Positions 44,692 through 54,880 of a stretch of DNA of 64,000 nucleotides are shown here, piece after piece. The stretch's first letter is position 1, and every line of letters starts with the position of its first letter. This stretch comes from Cordilura impudica. Its lineage: Eukaryota; Arthropoda; Insecta; Diptera; Scathophagidae. The position numbers and the translations under genes are program-made. The DNA is taken from positions 169,373,165 to 169,437,164 of the forward strand of contig OY821521.1 of NCBI GenBank assembly GCA_963682025.1. The letters run 5' to 3'. The notes beneath the pieces were generated by a model, which was not told the DNA's origin, searched no databases, and worked only from the letters and a program-made list of their open reading frames with translations.

Positions 44692-45093
44692 TACACTAGC
44701 CGGCATAATTAATTTGACATAAGCAACTGCTATGTTTTCTTGTCCAGTTCGTTTGATTGCATGAAGTAACGGTACACGTGTTATGTTCAAAATAAAGTGC
44801 ATATTTATAGCTATATGTGTGCTCAATATTTTGTCGTTTACGCTTTGCATTGTCTTTCTGCTGATAAGAAAGCAAGCAGACCACGAATTTTTCGTTGCAT
44901 AAGTATTTTGACAAAATCTTTGTGGCAGTGTTCGCGCATGGTTTAGTAAGTGACACCCAAATAACTTTAGTATTTAAATTTTACTGACATTTTTTTTATA
45001 ATATTCGAATAAAATATTGAATGAAAGTCATTGGAGACCATGGGAAAAACGGTTGTGTTGCTAGAGCTTCAATATTGGCAATTTTAATTTTGG

Positions 45094-45098
45094 CGTCG
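45094..45098. other. Left 5-bp target site duplication, CGTCG
   Basis: CGTCG directly precedes the left Transib terminus and is repeated exactly at 48414-48418 after the right terminus. Transib elements make 5-bp, GC-rich duplications. Confidence 0.9.
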
Positions 45099-45135
45099 CA
45101 CAGTGGCGCCATTTGAGTTTTTCGTTGCAAAAATC
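45099..45135 (+). repeat. T3 left terminal inverted repeat, RSS-like
   Basis: CACAGTG (45099-45105), 21-bp spacer (45106-45126), then GCAAAAATC (45127-45135), which matches the V(D)J nonamer ACAAAAACC at seven of nine positions. Bases 1-12 are identical to the right end. Confidence 0.85.
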
Positions 45136-45405
45136 ATATCTTTTGAACTGTTATTCGGTTAATTGAACAGTTTAAACAGCATATGATAGATAACTGTTCA
45201 GCCTATGAAATGAGCGTTTGGAAAGGGTGCTACGCCTACTTATGGGTTATCAAAGTTAAAATTTGTAGAAAAATCAATTTTATGGTAACTAAAAAAAAAT
45301 ATTTTTACATTTTAAGATTGTTTTTATTTTTTTCTTTAGGGTTTTATGTTTTAAATTATTACCCAACAAATTAAAAAAAATTACTTCTTTTTTAAATTTA
45401 TTTTT

Positions 45406-47504
45406 TCAATTTTCTGTAAAATGTTCATCACAATTCGTAAGAGAAGGTATATCTAAAAGACTAATCATTTCTAAACTATAATTATTTTCTAACTCTATTC
45501 GTGACTTCACATGCCGCAGGGAAGAAATAAGTGGATCGGAAGATGCTGCCAACTTGTTGAAGAGGTCCCCATTTTGCCTTACCCTTGATGTTTTGAATGT
45601 GTTCTGCAATCTATATTTTTTATAAAATTTGTTAAGAGACTCCTGTGCTTCTTCAGAAAGCTCTCCAATTGGCAAAGACTGGTACTCAATTATATCTTTG
45701 CCATGCGCCAATATTTTATGGACGGTCGGGCTCAACTTCTTCTGTGGATACATTTCTGCTAAAAGAGATGCAGTTTTCGATGCATATTCTCCATATTTTG
45801 TAGAATTGACATTTTCTTTGCAGTTTAAAACATCCAAGATCGTTCCCAATCTTTTTACGATTTGATTGTCAATTCCAGTGATTCTAGTTACTGCCTCATC
45901 AGTTTCAAAAAATCTCCTAGAAGTGTTTCCATCGTTTGAGTTACCGTATCCGTGCTTGGGAGAGCCTACTTTTAGTCCAACTTGTTTAAAAAAAGCATCC
46001 TGTATTTGCTTCTTTCTGATCTTTTCCATATCCTTTATTGATGTATTTTCATCGAAGTTTTCCTCTTCTTGTGGTAGGGTATACGCCAGTTTTAGTAAGA
46101 ACTTCATACACCTTATCCTTGCGTGCAATGGTGACATTCCATATTCGTAATTCTCCTCGTTTGTAGAATCGTTTAAATTATCAAAGTTCTTCTGACTCTT
46201 TTTGCAAATCGGGCATGACAATGTTGCGGTTGTTCCTGTTAGTTCGTTTACGACTTTTCCATCACCCATGGTTAGGTGGAACTCGTAATTGCAATCAATA
46301 TATTTTCCTTCTCCAATTTGCAGCTTTGTAGGCTTAATCTTGCTTATTTGTTCTTCAATGTCCTTCACCGTTGTCCTTATGAGTTCTGCCGATTCCTTTG
46401 CAAACTGAAACATTATTAGTCGGCAATAATGCACTGATGACGGACGAGGATTTTTCCAGTGTAGGGAAATATCAGATTTTAGCCGCAAAGGAACAACAAA
46501 TGCCATAAACATATTTCCGTCCGATATTGTAGCGTCATCGGAAGATATCCTTTGCTTATAAACGCTTTGTCCGGATGATCCATCGCAGCCCCATTTGCTG
46601 ATCAATGTCAGTTTCTCAGGAAGAATTTTCACCTCATTTTCAGGAAGACTCTCCAACAACCGTTTTGCTGTATGGCCCATGCGATCCTGCAGATTGGCTT
46701 TCACAGAGACTTCCGTAAACTCCGTATGCAGTGGTCGTGAATTTATTTTGGCATGCGTAATATGCTTGTATCCTGGTGAAACGTCAGCCCCGTGTCGCAT
46801 CAAGGATGCCCGTAGTATCTCATATTTTTCTTTGGAAAGTTATAATTCCATAAACAAGGCCAAGGCTTCTTCGGAACCATACTTTTTAATGTGTGCGTTT
46901 GTGGGCGTGGGAATGCTTTCCTTAATCCTTTTTAGTAGCAGTGGGCTTGCATCAGCAACAGATTTTGTAATCTGCGACCTAACTCTTTCACTATCCTTTG
47001 TATATTTTATAGACAGCGCGTCCGATAAATGCTTCGTGGTCAAGTCATTGGTGGCATCGGCAAGTTTCTTCTTTCTTGTGAAAATTGAACACTCCTCAAT
47101 ACTTTTTTTGGCCTTCCTTTTGCTCCTCTAGTTGATGTGGTGGGTTTATCTACTGCCAATATATCCTGGATGGTGTCTTCATTAAGCCAGTCCTCGTATT
47201 TGGAGTTGAAGTTCTGAATGGTTCGATTAGATTTCACCCATTTTGCCTTAATATTTGCATATATCAGATAAAAATAATTTTTTATAATTTCGCTTCTCTC
47301 AATATTTCCGTATAATCTATCAAGTTCTTCTAAAGCAGCTTCCGTGAAAAACGTTGGTGTGGTTGACCTTCTGAACAGTTCAAATAATTTTAAATTGTTC
47401 AACACCATGTTTTCAGTACTTAAATTGTTTAACGCCATGGTTTCAGTACTTGTTACGCCAACTTTCAGTCGTAGACTAATCCAGGGATTATGCTTATTTT
47501 GCAA
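45406..47504 (-). pseudogene. Transib/RAG1-type transposase, full length with two lesions
   Basis: About 700 codons. From 47504 the N-terminal part is open to a frameshift near 47040-47060 and includes a basic GRPKKV motif. The frame continues as LADATNDLTTKHLSDALSIK to an in-frame TAA at 46840-46842, then runs uninterrupted to 45406. Using the TTG at 46803 as residue 1 of the last segment, catalytic residues in RAG1 order are D74 in WGCDGSSGQ (46582-46584, like D600), D181 in MGDGK (46261-46263, like D708) and E385 in LSEEAQE (45649-45651, like E962). The zinc ligands are C197 and C200 (CPIC) and H362 and H367 (HKILAH), like RAG1 C727/C730 and H937/H942. It also has GYGNSNDGNTSRRFF, like the NGNFARK region of RAG1. 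Repairing two lesions would give a complete protein, so the copy is young or recently inactivated. Confidence 0.92.
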
Positions 47505-48374
47505 TATATAGGCTTATGCTACCATGCCTAAAAATTTACCTGTTCCCTGCATGCATATAGATTTAGGCTGAATTATGCAATTTTGATATTATGCTCGTGT
47601 CTAAATAAGATTCGTGCCTTCCTGGAGGGACCATAAGTCAATATTGTTCTTGACCATTTGTACTCCAAAGTAATTTTTAAGTGAGGTGCGTACCTGCGAA
47701 TTTCAATGAGTAGTTTTTTGTGCATCCTGTGTCTGTAACAGAATATTGGGAGTAGACTTTGGCAGAGGCTCAAAGGTAGACAACCGACTTAAAATGCAAT
47801 TTTCAAACTATTAGATCAAACTACTGTCAGTCAAAACATGTAAGGGATGCACGCCATACAATTTCTGCAACCATGTCTTTTTAAACTTTTTTACCTCTAG
47901 AAGCCAAACGGGCACGTACGGGCACATAAAACCTTTTGAATTATGTAAAGAAATAATCAGAGAACAGGTTTTGCAGATATGGCAAATATAGAAAAATATG
48001 GATTTTTTTTATTTTCCGTCAAAGTTGAAAAATAGTGAAAAAACGGATAGTTTTTAAATAGTGATTTACCAGGAGAAACACAAAGCAAACAGTTAATTTT
48101 TTTTTTTATCATTATACATTTAATAAATACATCAATCAATACAAACAAAAAATAATGCGATTCGTTATCTATTTTTCGTGATATTACACCTGAAATCGCA
48201 ACAAATTGACTAAAAATTGTGTGTTTTTTTGAAAACCGAAAGTCGGTCAACTTTGAACGGTTATATTTTCTAAACTAAAAATGTGATATTATTAAGAGGT
48301 GCATATTTGAAATCGTTGAAAATTTCCTATAACATGGGTTTATTCAAAACTTCGTCGGCGCACACGAAAATTTT

Positions 48375-48413
48375 GATTTTTGCAACCTCGTTTGCTCTAA
48401 GGGCGCCACTGTG
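48375..48413 (-). repeat. T3 right terminal inverted repeat, 23-RSS-like
   Basis: Reading inward on the minus strand: CACAGTG (48413-48407), 23-bp spacer (48406-48384), GCAAAAATC (48383-48375). The heptamer, spacer length and nonamer position match a 23-RSS layout. Confidence 0.85.
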
Positions 48414-48418
48414 CGTCG
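48414..48418. other. Right 5-bp target site duplication, CGTCG
   Basis: Exact repeat of 45094-45098. Together they define the T3 insertion point in the Tc1 element. Confidence 0.9.
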
Positions 48419-49258
48419 CAGTAAAAGACATTGTAATTGAACTTAATTTGTCGCACCAAACAGTGCACTATCAAATTAACAAATTAAGGAACATAATGAC
48501 ATTAGAAACTTGCCTAGATCACGTGCTAAACGCAAAACAATGCTAATTGAAGACCGAATCCCTCTGCGGAAAATTCATAAAAACATTCAACTAAATCCTC
48601 AATCTGCTGCAAATCAATGGAATCAGTCGGCCAAGAATCCAATCAATGAGCGTGGTGTTCGGCGACGTTTAAAAGACGGAGATTTTTAAACATACAAAGC
48701 AAGAACATACCTCCATATGAGATTTGAACAAGCTGAAAAGATTGGTCTTCCCAAAAGAGCATCTTCAGAAGCCAAGAGAGCTTTGGAGAAGCGTTCCACG
48801 GGCAGATCAAAGCTCCTTTGAGTTCAACTCATCAAAACAAAGGATTTATGTAAGGCTGCCACAGGTATGAAGGCCAAAAAGTGAGCCATGGTAGTGGCTC
48901 TGTCATGTTCTGGGGTACATTGCGAACATTGGGTTGGGCGAACCGAGGCCAATATTTGAACATCCTAAATGATAACGTTTTCCCTCCCGGTGACAGGTTG
49001 CTCGGAGAATCATTTATCCTGCAACAGGAAAATGCTCCATGCCACAAAAGCAATATGATATCCAAATATTTGAAGGATGTTGGTGCTACTGCTCTGTACT
49101 GGCCACCCCAAAGTCCAGACTTGAGTACTATTGAAAATGTATGGTCTCTTATCAAACGTAAAAGAATTGGTTATTTACATAAAATCAAAGAAGAGACAAT
49201 TTCCGAGGTCACTTCCCTTTGGAATGAGATATTTCAGAGGTCCTTCAAAATTTACTGA
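48419..49258 (+). pseudogene. Tc1-family transposase broken by the Transib insertion
   Basis: The N-terminal start (near 45040) lies left of the Transib element. After it come VKDIVIELNLSHQTVHYQIN (helix-turn-helix), RKIHKNIQLNPQSAA, NERGVRRRLKDGDF, and then a 125-residue frame at 48881-49258 with HGSGSVMFWG, ILQQENAPCH, WPPQSPDLSTIENVWSLIKR. The second catalytic position reads QQENAPCH rather than QQDNAPCH, and the first catalytic aspartate block is missing, so it was already dead independent of the insertion. The glutamate of IENVW is kept. Confidence 0.85.
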
Positions 49259-49590
49259 ACTCAGCTCCAAGATGCCTTCAAAAATTTATTGAAGCCAAAG
49301 GGGGCTATACATTTTATTAACTCATAATCAAATTTCTATACATTTGTTAAAAATGAAGCTTCTTTTTTTCATAATAATTTGTCAAAATTCTTATGCCAAC
49401 GCCTCAAAATTACTTTCATCCTTAAATTTTTAATTTCTTATGAAAGAACTTCTATTGTGTTATTTTTTAGTTTATATTAGCAATATCTAAACAAAACAAA
49501 AAAAAATAATTATATTCTATAAAGACAACAAAAAATTTAATACAAAAATGTATCTTTTTGTTTTTGTCAAAATAATTATGGCGACTAGTG

Positions 49591-49835
49591 TATATACTTT
49601 TTATTTGCTTTTTAAATTCTATATGCCATTTATAAATATGTATTATTTGTTTATAAATCAATATTGTTTTTTGATTTAATATTGTCATTGTCACAGTAAT
49701 TTTAAGTTGTATCGTAAATCAAACTGCAACTAACATAATTAAACCTGTTCTGCTTTGAAGATTTCATGTCTTGTTGAAGAGGATACCAAATTTAAATAAA
49801 TAAGTAAATAAATTAATAAATAAATTTAATGGGGA
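49591..49835 (+). mobile_element. LINE E 3' UTR, second copy and terminal tail
   Basis: It repeats the 44542-44691 unit (TATATACTTTTTATTTGC to CAACTAACATAATT), then continues with CTGCTTTGAAGATTTCATG and TCTTGTTG (the terminal stem-loop) and ends in AAATAAATAAGTAAATAAAT. It completes LINE E on the far side of the Tc1 insertion. Confidence 0.8.
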
Positions 49836-49903
49836 GCGATGGAAGCATTATGTTCGAAGTATTAGAAAAATTATTTTCTCTTTAATTATATTCTAAATTA
49901 TAC

Positions 49904-49947
49904 CGCCGCACAGTGTGGTAGATCGCAAATCTAACTGGACAAAATTA
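49904..49947 (+). repeat. T4 left terminus with CGCCG, CACAGTG and A-rich block
   Basis: CGCCG (49904-49908) is followed by CACAGTG (49909-49915), 23 bases (49916-49938) and ACAAAATTA (49939-49947, six of nine nonamer matches). The arrangement is the same as at T3 although the spacer sequence is unrelated. The opposite end of this element is not preserved, so a duplication cannot be checked. Confidence 0.65.
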
Positions 49948-52035
49948 ATAAATCGCGTTGGGTTCACTTTTCACTTATGAATTATATAAAAAATGAATTC
50001 AAATACATATATAAATGATTATATAAAAAAAAATTTTTTGTTTTAAAAAAGATTTGTTCAATAAAATGAGGCAAAAACTAAAAGGATCCAATATCAAGAA
50101 AAAAAAATTTTTGGAAAATAAAAAATTAGTTTCTTTAAAACATCCTAGTATAGTATATATACTAGTATTTAGGTTGAATATAACTAAGATTCATGATTAT
50201 TAAAATTATGAGGTAATCATTTTTAATATTAAAATAATTTTAATATTTTTAATAAATATTTGATATAATTGTTTTCTTTACTTGTTTTTGCTTTGTTACA
50301 TTAATAATACAGATAATAACACATAAATACACATAAAGTTTTAATTTATTAATTTTCATATGTATCGTTAACAGATTCTTCCTCCTCAAAAGCATCAACA
50401 GATAGTAATGAAAGAACTTCTTTTGTTATAAAACCTCGAACTCGAAGGGGAGTGTGACGCAAACTTACGATAAAAAGATCTGAAGAAATTAAGAGTCGAT
50501 TGAAAAGATCTGTATTTGTGTCTTTTCTCGATGTTTTTCTCGTAAACAACTCTCTAAATTTCCTCGTGTCCTTATTTCTTCCTTCTTGAGCTTCTTCTGA
50601 CAGCTGTCCTATAGGAAGAATGCAAGACCTTATTATGTCTTTTCCATGAAAAAGGATTTTATGGACGCTAACTGGCCTAATGTACCATGGGTATTCTCTT
50701 AAGTATAAATTTCGTGTGATAACAATAAAACTTTCAAAAGCATCTTCATCAATAGGGTAACCACTACCTAAAGTTTCCAAAATAATATGAAACCGTTCAA
50801 TTAATTCTTTATTGATACCAGTGATTTCTCAACTCTTTTCTGTTGCTCTAAAGAACCGTCTAGCAGTATTACCGTCATTAGTATTACCTCCTTGTTATGT
50901 TGGCATGTCTACAAGCAACCCCATCTCATTTCGAAATTTCTGTTGAATTTTTTTTTCTTCAGCCAATTTTGCTTTATTTTCCGTTCCTCTAGCTTGCCAG
51001 ATCATTATAGGAAGTTTATATGCTATGTGTTAATACACGCTCCATAAAATGGATCCATGAATGTAGTGGAGACATTCCAAAGGTTAAAGATCGTTCATCG
51101 ACAATTTTGTTTAAAATCACAGAAGGTTTATTTAGTTTTATTTAGTTCACTCGGTTTCGCTCCACATATGAAACAACTTTGAGAAGAAGAAGTTACAGAT
51201 GATAGCGCAGTACAAATTTTACCGTCTATCATAGTAAGTATAAAAGTAGACTCAACAAGAAAATTTTGTTCGCCATTTGTGATAAGAGTTGGAGACAAAT
51301 CTCTAATTTCTTGCTGTACTAAATTAACTTCTTGAGAAATTAACTCAGTGGACTTTGGATTTTGCCATACAATTATTTTTCTTTGTGTAGAACTAAAATT
51401 CATTTAAATAGGAACCATTGAAATACTAAATAAACTTTCATCTGTTTGGCCCTCTCCAAAGAAAACATCTGTTTATACTGATTTTGCTGAGCCCCATCGC
51501 ATCCCAATTTTATCAAAATATTAAGACGATTTTCATCAGTTTTCAGATCATCAATACCGAGTAAAACCTCTTTTTGAGCCAAACAAAGCCTTTCAATAGT
51601 ATGATTCACCAATGACTGGAGTAAAGTTTTTGCATGCATCTCCGTGATTTCTGTTTCAGCTGGATAACATTTTTGTTTAGCTTTTTGATCATTAGTGTAG
51701 GAGGGAAAAAGGTTTTCGCATTTTGCGTTGACTTTTAGCCGAATAACATCGTATTGCTGTTTCGACAAATTAGCATCAACCATTAAAGATAAGGCTTCAT
51801 CGGGAGAAAGGCTCCCTAAAGGCACAGGCTCAGAGCTTAATCTCTTACAAATTTTTTTCACTTTCGTACCTTTACTGGATGAAGCTTCCGACAGATCTTT
51901 CACAAGTCTGGCTGAATCTCGCTTTCCCATTTTGCGAAACACTTGCTCACTAGCTTTAATAATTTCTAGATGGTCAGTTGAATCTAAAAGTCCTTGTACC
52001 TTTCTTTTTTTCGATTTTTGATATTTTGAAATTAG
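49909..52035 (-). mobile_element. Transib/RAG1-type element T4, truncated
   Basis: It runs from a CACAGTG terminus at 49909 through a transposase pseudogene on the minus strand to about 52035, where LINE D sequence begins. The right terminus is missing. The region 49950-50348 is AT-rich non-coding sequence of the element's 3' side. Confidence 0.75.
50349..52030 (-). pseudogene. Transib/RAG1-type transposase (T4), broken
   Basis: From about 52020 downward: basic SKKRKVQGLLDSTDHLEIIK, SLSPDEALSLMVDANLSKQQ, LIKLGCDGAQQNQ with the first catalytic aspartate (51496-51498), then after a stop/frameshift FILTMIDGK with the second (51224-51226), CFIC zinc pair (51175-51164), SPLHSWIHFMERVL, a GNTNDGNTARRFF-like block in broken frames, and finally HKILFHGKDII (zinc histidines) and LPIGQLSEEAQEGRNKD with the glutamate (50592-50594). 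All three catalytic residues remain, but at least three frameshifts and stops separate them. It is clearly diverged from T3, so it is a different lineage or older. Confidence 0.88.
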
Positions 52036-52361
52036 TAAATTCTAATGATTTTTCATACAAATCCACGAGAGATGGTCAGATAAGACTGATGATTAAAGAC
52101 ATAAAATCGTTTAGAGTTGTAATCAAATACCTTGATGACAAAAAAATTAATTTTCACACGCATCAGCTAAAGCAATATAGGGCATATAGAGTAGTTGTAA
52201 AAAATCTACATTTTTCAACACCATCATTTGCAATTATAGATGAAATTCAAAGCTTGGGTCATAAAGTGCGAAACGTAATGAATATACAAAGTAGAGTAAC
52301 AAAACAACCCACGCCAATGTTTTTCATTGATTTAAAATCAAATCAAAATAACAAAACAATA
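52036..52361 (+). pseudogene. LINE D, ORF1 (gag-like) first part
   Basis: A jockey-type ORF1 protein: FSYKSTRDGQIRLMIKDIK, FRVVIKYLDDKKINFHTHQL, YRAYRVVVKNLHFSTPSFAI then DEIQSLGHKVRNVMNIQS and FFIDLKSNQNNKTI. This is the RRM/PRE domain region preceding the zinc knuckles. It is interrupted after NNKTI by the Helitron-like element H3 and resumes at 55364. The 5' end of the LINE is truncated at or just before 52036. Confidence 0.85.
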
Positions 52362-52379
52362 TCTATATATATAAAATTC

Positions 52380-53730
52380 ATTTTCTGTTTGTTTGTTTGT
52401 TTGTTTGTTTGTTTGTTTGTTTGACCGCTATACAAATTTTTGTTTTTCAACGGATTTTCCTGAAATTTTGTACACACGATCTCTATACCCCAGGAAAGGT
52501 CGCCATATACTTTTTACCGGCCACGCCTACTTTTACGCCCACTTTTTATGTAAAATTCATTTTCTGTTTTATTCATATTTGTTCACTATACAAATTTTTA
52601 TTTGTTAACAGATTTCTCTGAAATTCGGTACACACGATCCCTGTACTCCAGCTAAGGTCGCCATATACTTTTTATCGACCACGCCTACTTTTACGCCCAC
52701 TTTTTATATACAATTCATTTTCTTCTTTTTGGTATATTTGTTCGGTATACAAATTTTTATTTTTCAACGCATTTCTCTGAAATTTGGTACACACGATCTT
52801 TGTACCTCAGGCCAGGTCACCGGGTGATTCTTGCGGCCACACCTACTTTTACGCCCACTTTTTGTATACAATTTGTTTTCTGTTTTTTGGTATATTTGTT
52901 TGCTATACAAATTTTTGTTTTTCAACTGAATTCTCTGAAATTTGGTACACACGACCTCTGTACTCCACCTAAGGTCGCCATATGCTTCGTACCGGCCACG
53001 CCTACTTTAACGCCCACTTTTTGTATACAATTCATTTTGTTTTTTGGTATATTTGTTCGCTATACAAATTTTTATTTTTCAACCGATTTCTCTGAAATTT
53101 GGTACACACGATCTCTCTCCTCCAGGGAAAGTCGACATATTCTTCGTACCGGTCACGCCTACTATTATGCCCACTTTTTGTATACAATTCATATTCTGGT
53201 TTTAGGTACATTTGTTCGCTACATAATTTTTTTAACGGATTGAAATTTGCTACACACGATCTCTGTACTCCAGAGAGGTCGCCATATGATTCTTGCCGGT
53301 CACACCTACTTCTACGCCCGCTTTTTATACAAAATTAATTTTCTGTTTTTTGGAATATTTGTTCACTATAGAAATTTTTATTTTTCAAGGGATGTCTAAA
53401 ATTTGGTCACACGATCTCTATACTACAGAGAAGGTCACCATATGCTTCTTACAGGCCACGCCTACTTTACGCCAACTTCTATGTATATAAAACTTATTTT
53501 TTCCTTTTATTTGTTTCTTTATTTGATTGCTATAAAAACTTTTATTTTTCAATGGCTTTCTTCGAAATTTAGTACATATTCCAGGGAAGGTCGCTGTATG
53601 ATTTTTACCGACCACGCCTAATTTACGCCCAATTTTCTTATAAAATTCATATTTTGTTGTGTGGCATATTTCTTCCCTATACAAATTTGTACTTTTCAAT
53701 GGATTTCTCTGAAATTTGGGTTACACGAAA
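52380..53730 (+). repeat. Tandem array of about 155-bp units in H3
   Basis: Eight full units and a partial ninth, each with CTATACAAATTTTTATTTTT, TCTCTGAAATTTGGTACACA, CGATCTCTGTACTCCAG, AAGGTCGCCATAT, and CCACGCCTACTTTTACGCCC. The period is about 147-165 bp and the order is conserved. A TTTG/GTTTGTTTGTTTG run begins the array. All open frames across it are shadows of the repeat. Confidence 0.93.
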
Positions 53731-53959
53731 ATAACTACACGGTGAACAAATTCCCCAAACTTAAAAAAAGGTACCCAAAAGAAATGAAGAAATTCCCCAT
53801 TTTTTTTTTAATTGAAATAAAAAATGAACTTACTCCCCAAATTCGTTCTTAAATTTTTACATATTTTTATTTAATGAATTTTGTTAAATATTTATTTTAG
53901 TGAACATTTGCATACTGCTCTCAATATATGTCCAACAATAAATGCATTTAAAATGAGTA
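53731..53959 (+). other. H3 spacer between the two arrays
   Basis: AT-rich, with ATTCCCCA and AATTGAAATAAAAAATGAAC motifs. Similar or inverted forms occur near 55190-55275 at the other side of the GC-rich array. Confidence 0.5.
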
Positions 53960-54880
53960 TTCTTTTCAAGATAAGTTGGCAACAGCTGCGCGGCAGCACA
54001 GGTGTGGTTGCCAACCGCGCGGAAGCGGCGCGTGGCGTGCGACCGCGGACTCGGATGCGACGCGCTCTCGGAACACAGCTCAGCTAAAATATCGCAATGC
54101 TCTAAAAAATATGTTTTAGGAATTAAAATAAGTTAACGAGAACTAAGCGGAGGCACGGGTAGTAGCTGCGAGGAAGCGGCGCGAGGCGCGCGGACGCGAC
54201 GCGCTCGCGGAACACAGCTCAGCTAAAATATCGACCGCGAATTCGGACACGACGGATGCGCACGCGACGCGCTTTCGGAACACAGCTCAGCTAAAATATC
54301 GCAATGCTCTAAAAAATATGTTTTAGGAATTAAAATAAGTTAACGAGAACTAAGCGGAGGCACGGGTAGTAGCTGCGAGGAAGCGGCGCGAGGGGCGCGG
54401 ACGCGACGCGCTCGCGGAACACAGCTGAGCTAAAATATCGCAATGATCTGAAAAATATATTTTGGCGATTAAAATAAGTTGACAGCAACTGCGCGACAGC
54501 ACGGGTGTGGCTGCCATACGCGCGGCGCGCGACCGCTGACTCGGATGCGACGGATGCGCACGCGACGCGCTCTCGGAACACAGGTCAGCTAAAATATTGC
54601 AATGCTCTAAAAAACATGTTTTAGGAATTAAAATAAGATAACGAGAACTAGGCGGCAGCACGGGTAGTAGCTGCGAGGAAGCGGCGCGAGGCGCGCGGAC
54701 CCGACGGATGCGGACGCGACGCGCTCGCGGAACACAGCCTACCAAAAATATCGCAATGATCTGAAAAATATATTTTGGCGATTAAAATAAGTTGACAACA
54801 ACTGCGCGGCAGCACGGGTGTGCTGCCAAACGCGAGGAAGCGGACGCGACTCGCTCTCGGAACACAGCTTAGTGAAGTGT
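53960..54880 (+). repeat. GC-rich, CpG-dense tandem array in H3
   Basis: About seven irregular units containing GGAAGCGGCGCGAGG, CGGACGCGACGCGCTC, GCGGAACACAGCTCAGCTAA, AATATCGCAATGCTCT and AAATATGTTTTAGGAATTAA. The GGAACACAG core is found near 54072, 54211, 54281, 54418, 54578, 54733 and 54862. Each unit joins a CpG-dense half to an AT-rich half. The alanine/arginine-rich frames on both strands are artefacts of this array. Confidence 0.92.

Larger units (their letters stand above)
45099..48413 (-). mobile_element. Complete Transib/RAG1-type transposon T3
   Basis: A 3315-bp DNA transposon with both ends present. Each terminus starts CACAGTGGCGCC, and both have GTTGCAAAAATCA further in. The first seven bases are identical to the consensus heptamer of V(D)J recombination signals. 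It is flanked by perfect CGTCG duplications. The transposase lies on the minus strand (45406-47504), with about 300 bp on its 3' side and 900 bp on its 5' side. The element inserted into the N-terminal coding region of a Tc1 transposase. The host sequence on either side is MGKNGCVARASILAI-like before and IELNLSHQTVHY after. Confidence 0.93.
44694..49590 (+). mobile_element. Tc1/mariner element carrying a nested Transib transposon
   Basis: The terminal inverted repeats are CACTAGCCGGCATAATTAAT at the left and the inverse of CACTAGTCGCCATAATTATT at the right, and both continue TTTGACA. TA flanks each end (44692-44693 and 49591-49592). Subtracting the 3315-bp Transib element and one 5-bp duplication leaves 1577 bp, a usual Tc1 length. 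Its transposase is on the plus strand and is broken by the Transib insertion near its N-terminus. Confidence 0.9.

Noticed and set aside
46595..47131. 178-residue open frame on the plus strand.
   Set aside because: It lies antisense to the Transib transposase and shows no domain; a shadow frame.
52393..53621. Several overlapping open frames containing cysteine/phenylalanine repeats and HAYF-like periodic motifs.
   Set aside because: They follow the 155-bp tandem repeat in all frames and both strands.
54330..54745. Alanine/arginine/serine-rich open frames on the minus strand (83 and 131 residues).
   Set aside because: They are translations of the CpG-dense tandem array in H3; the peptide is periodic and frame-independent.
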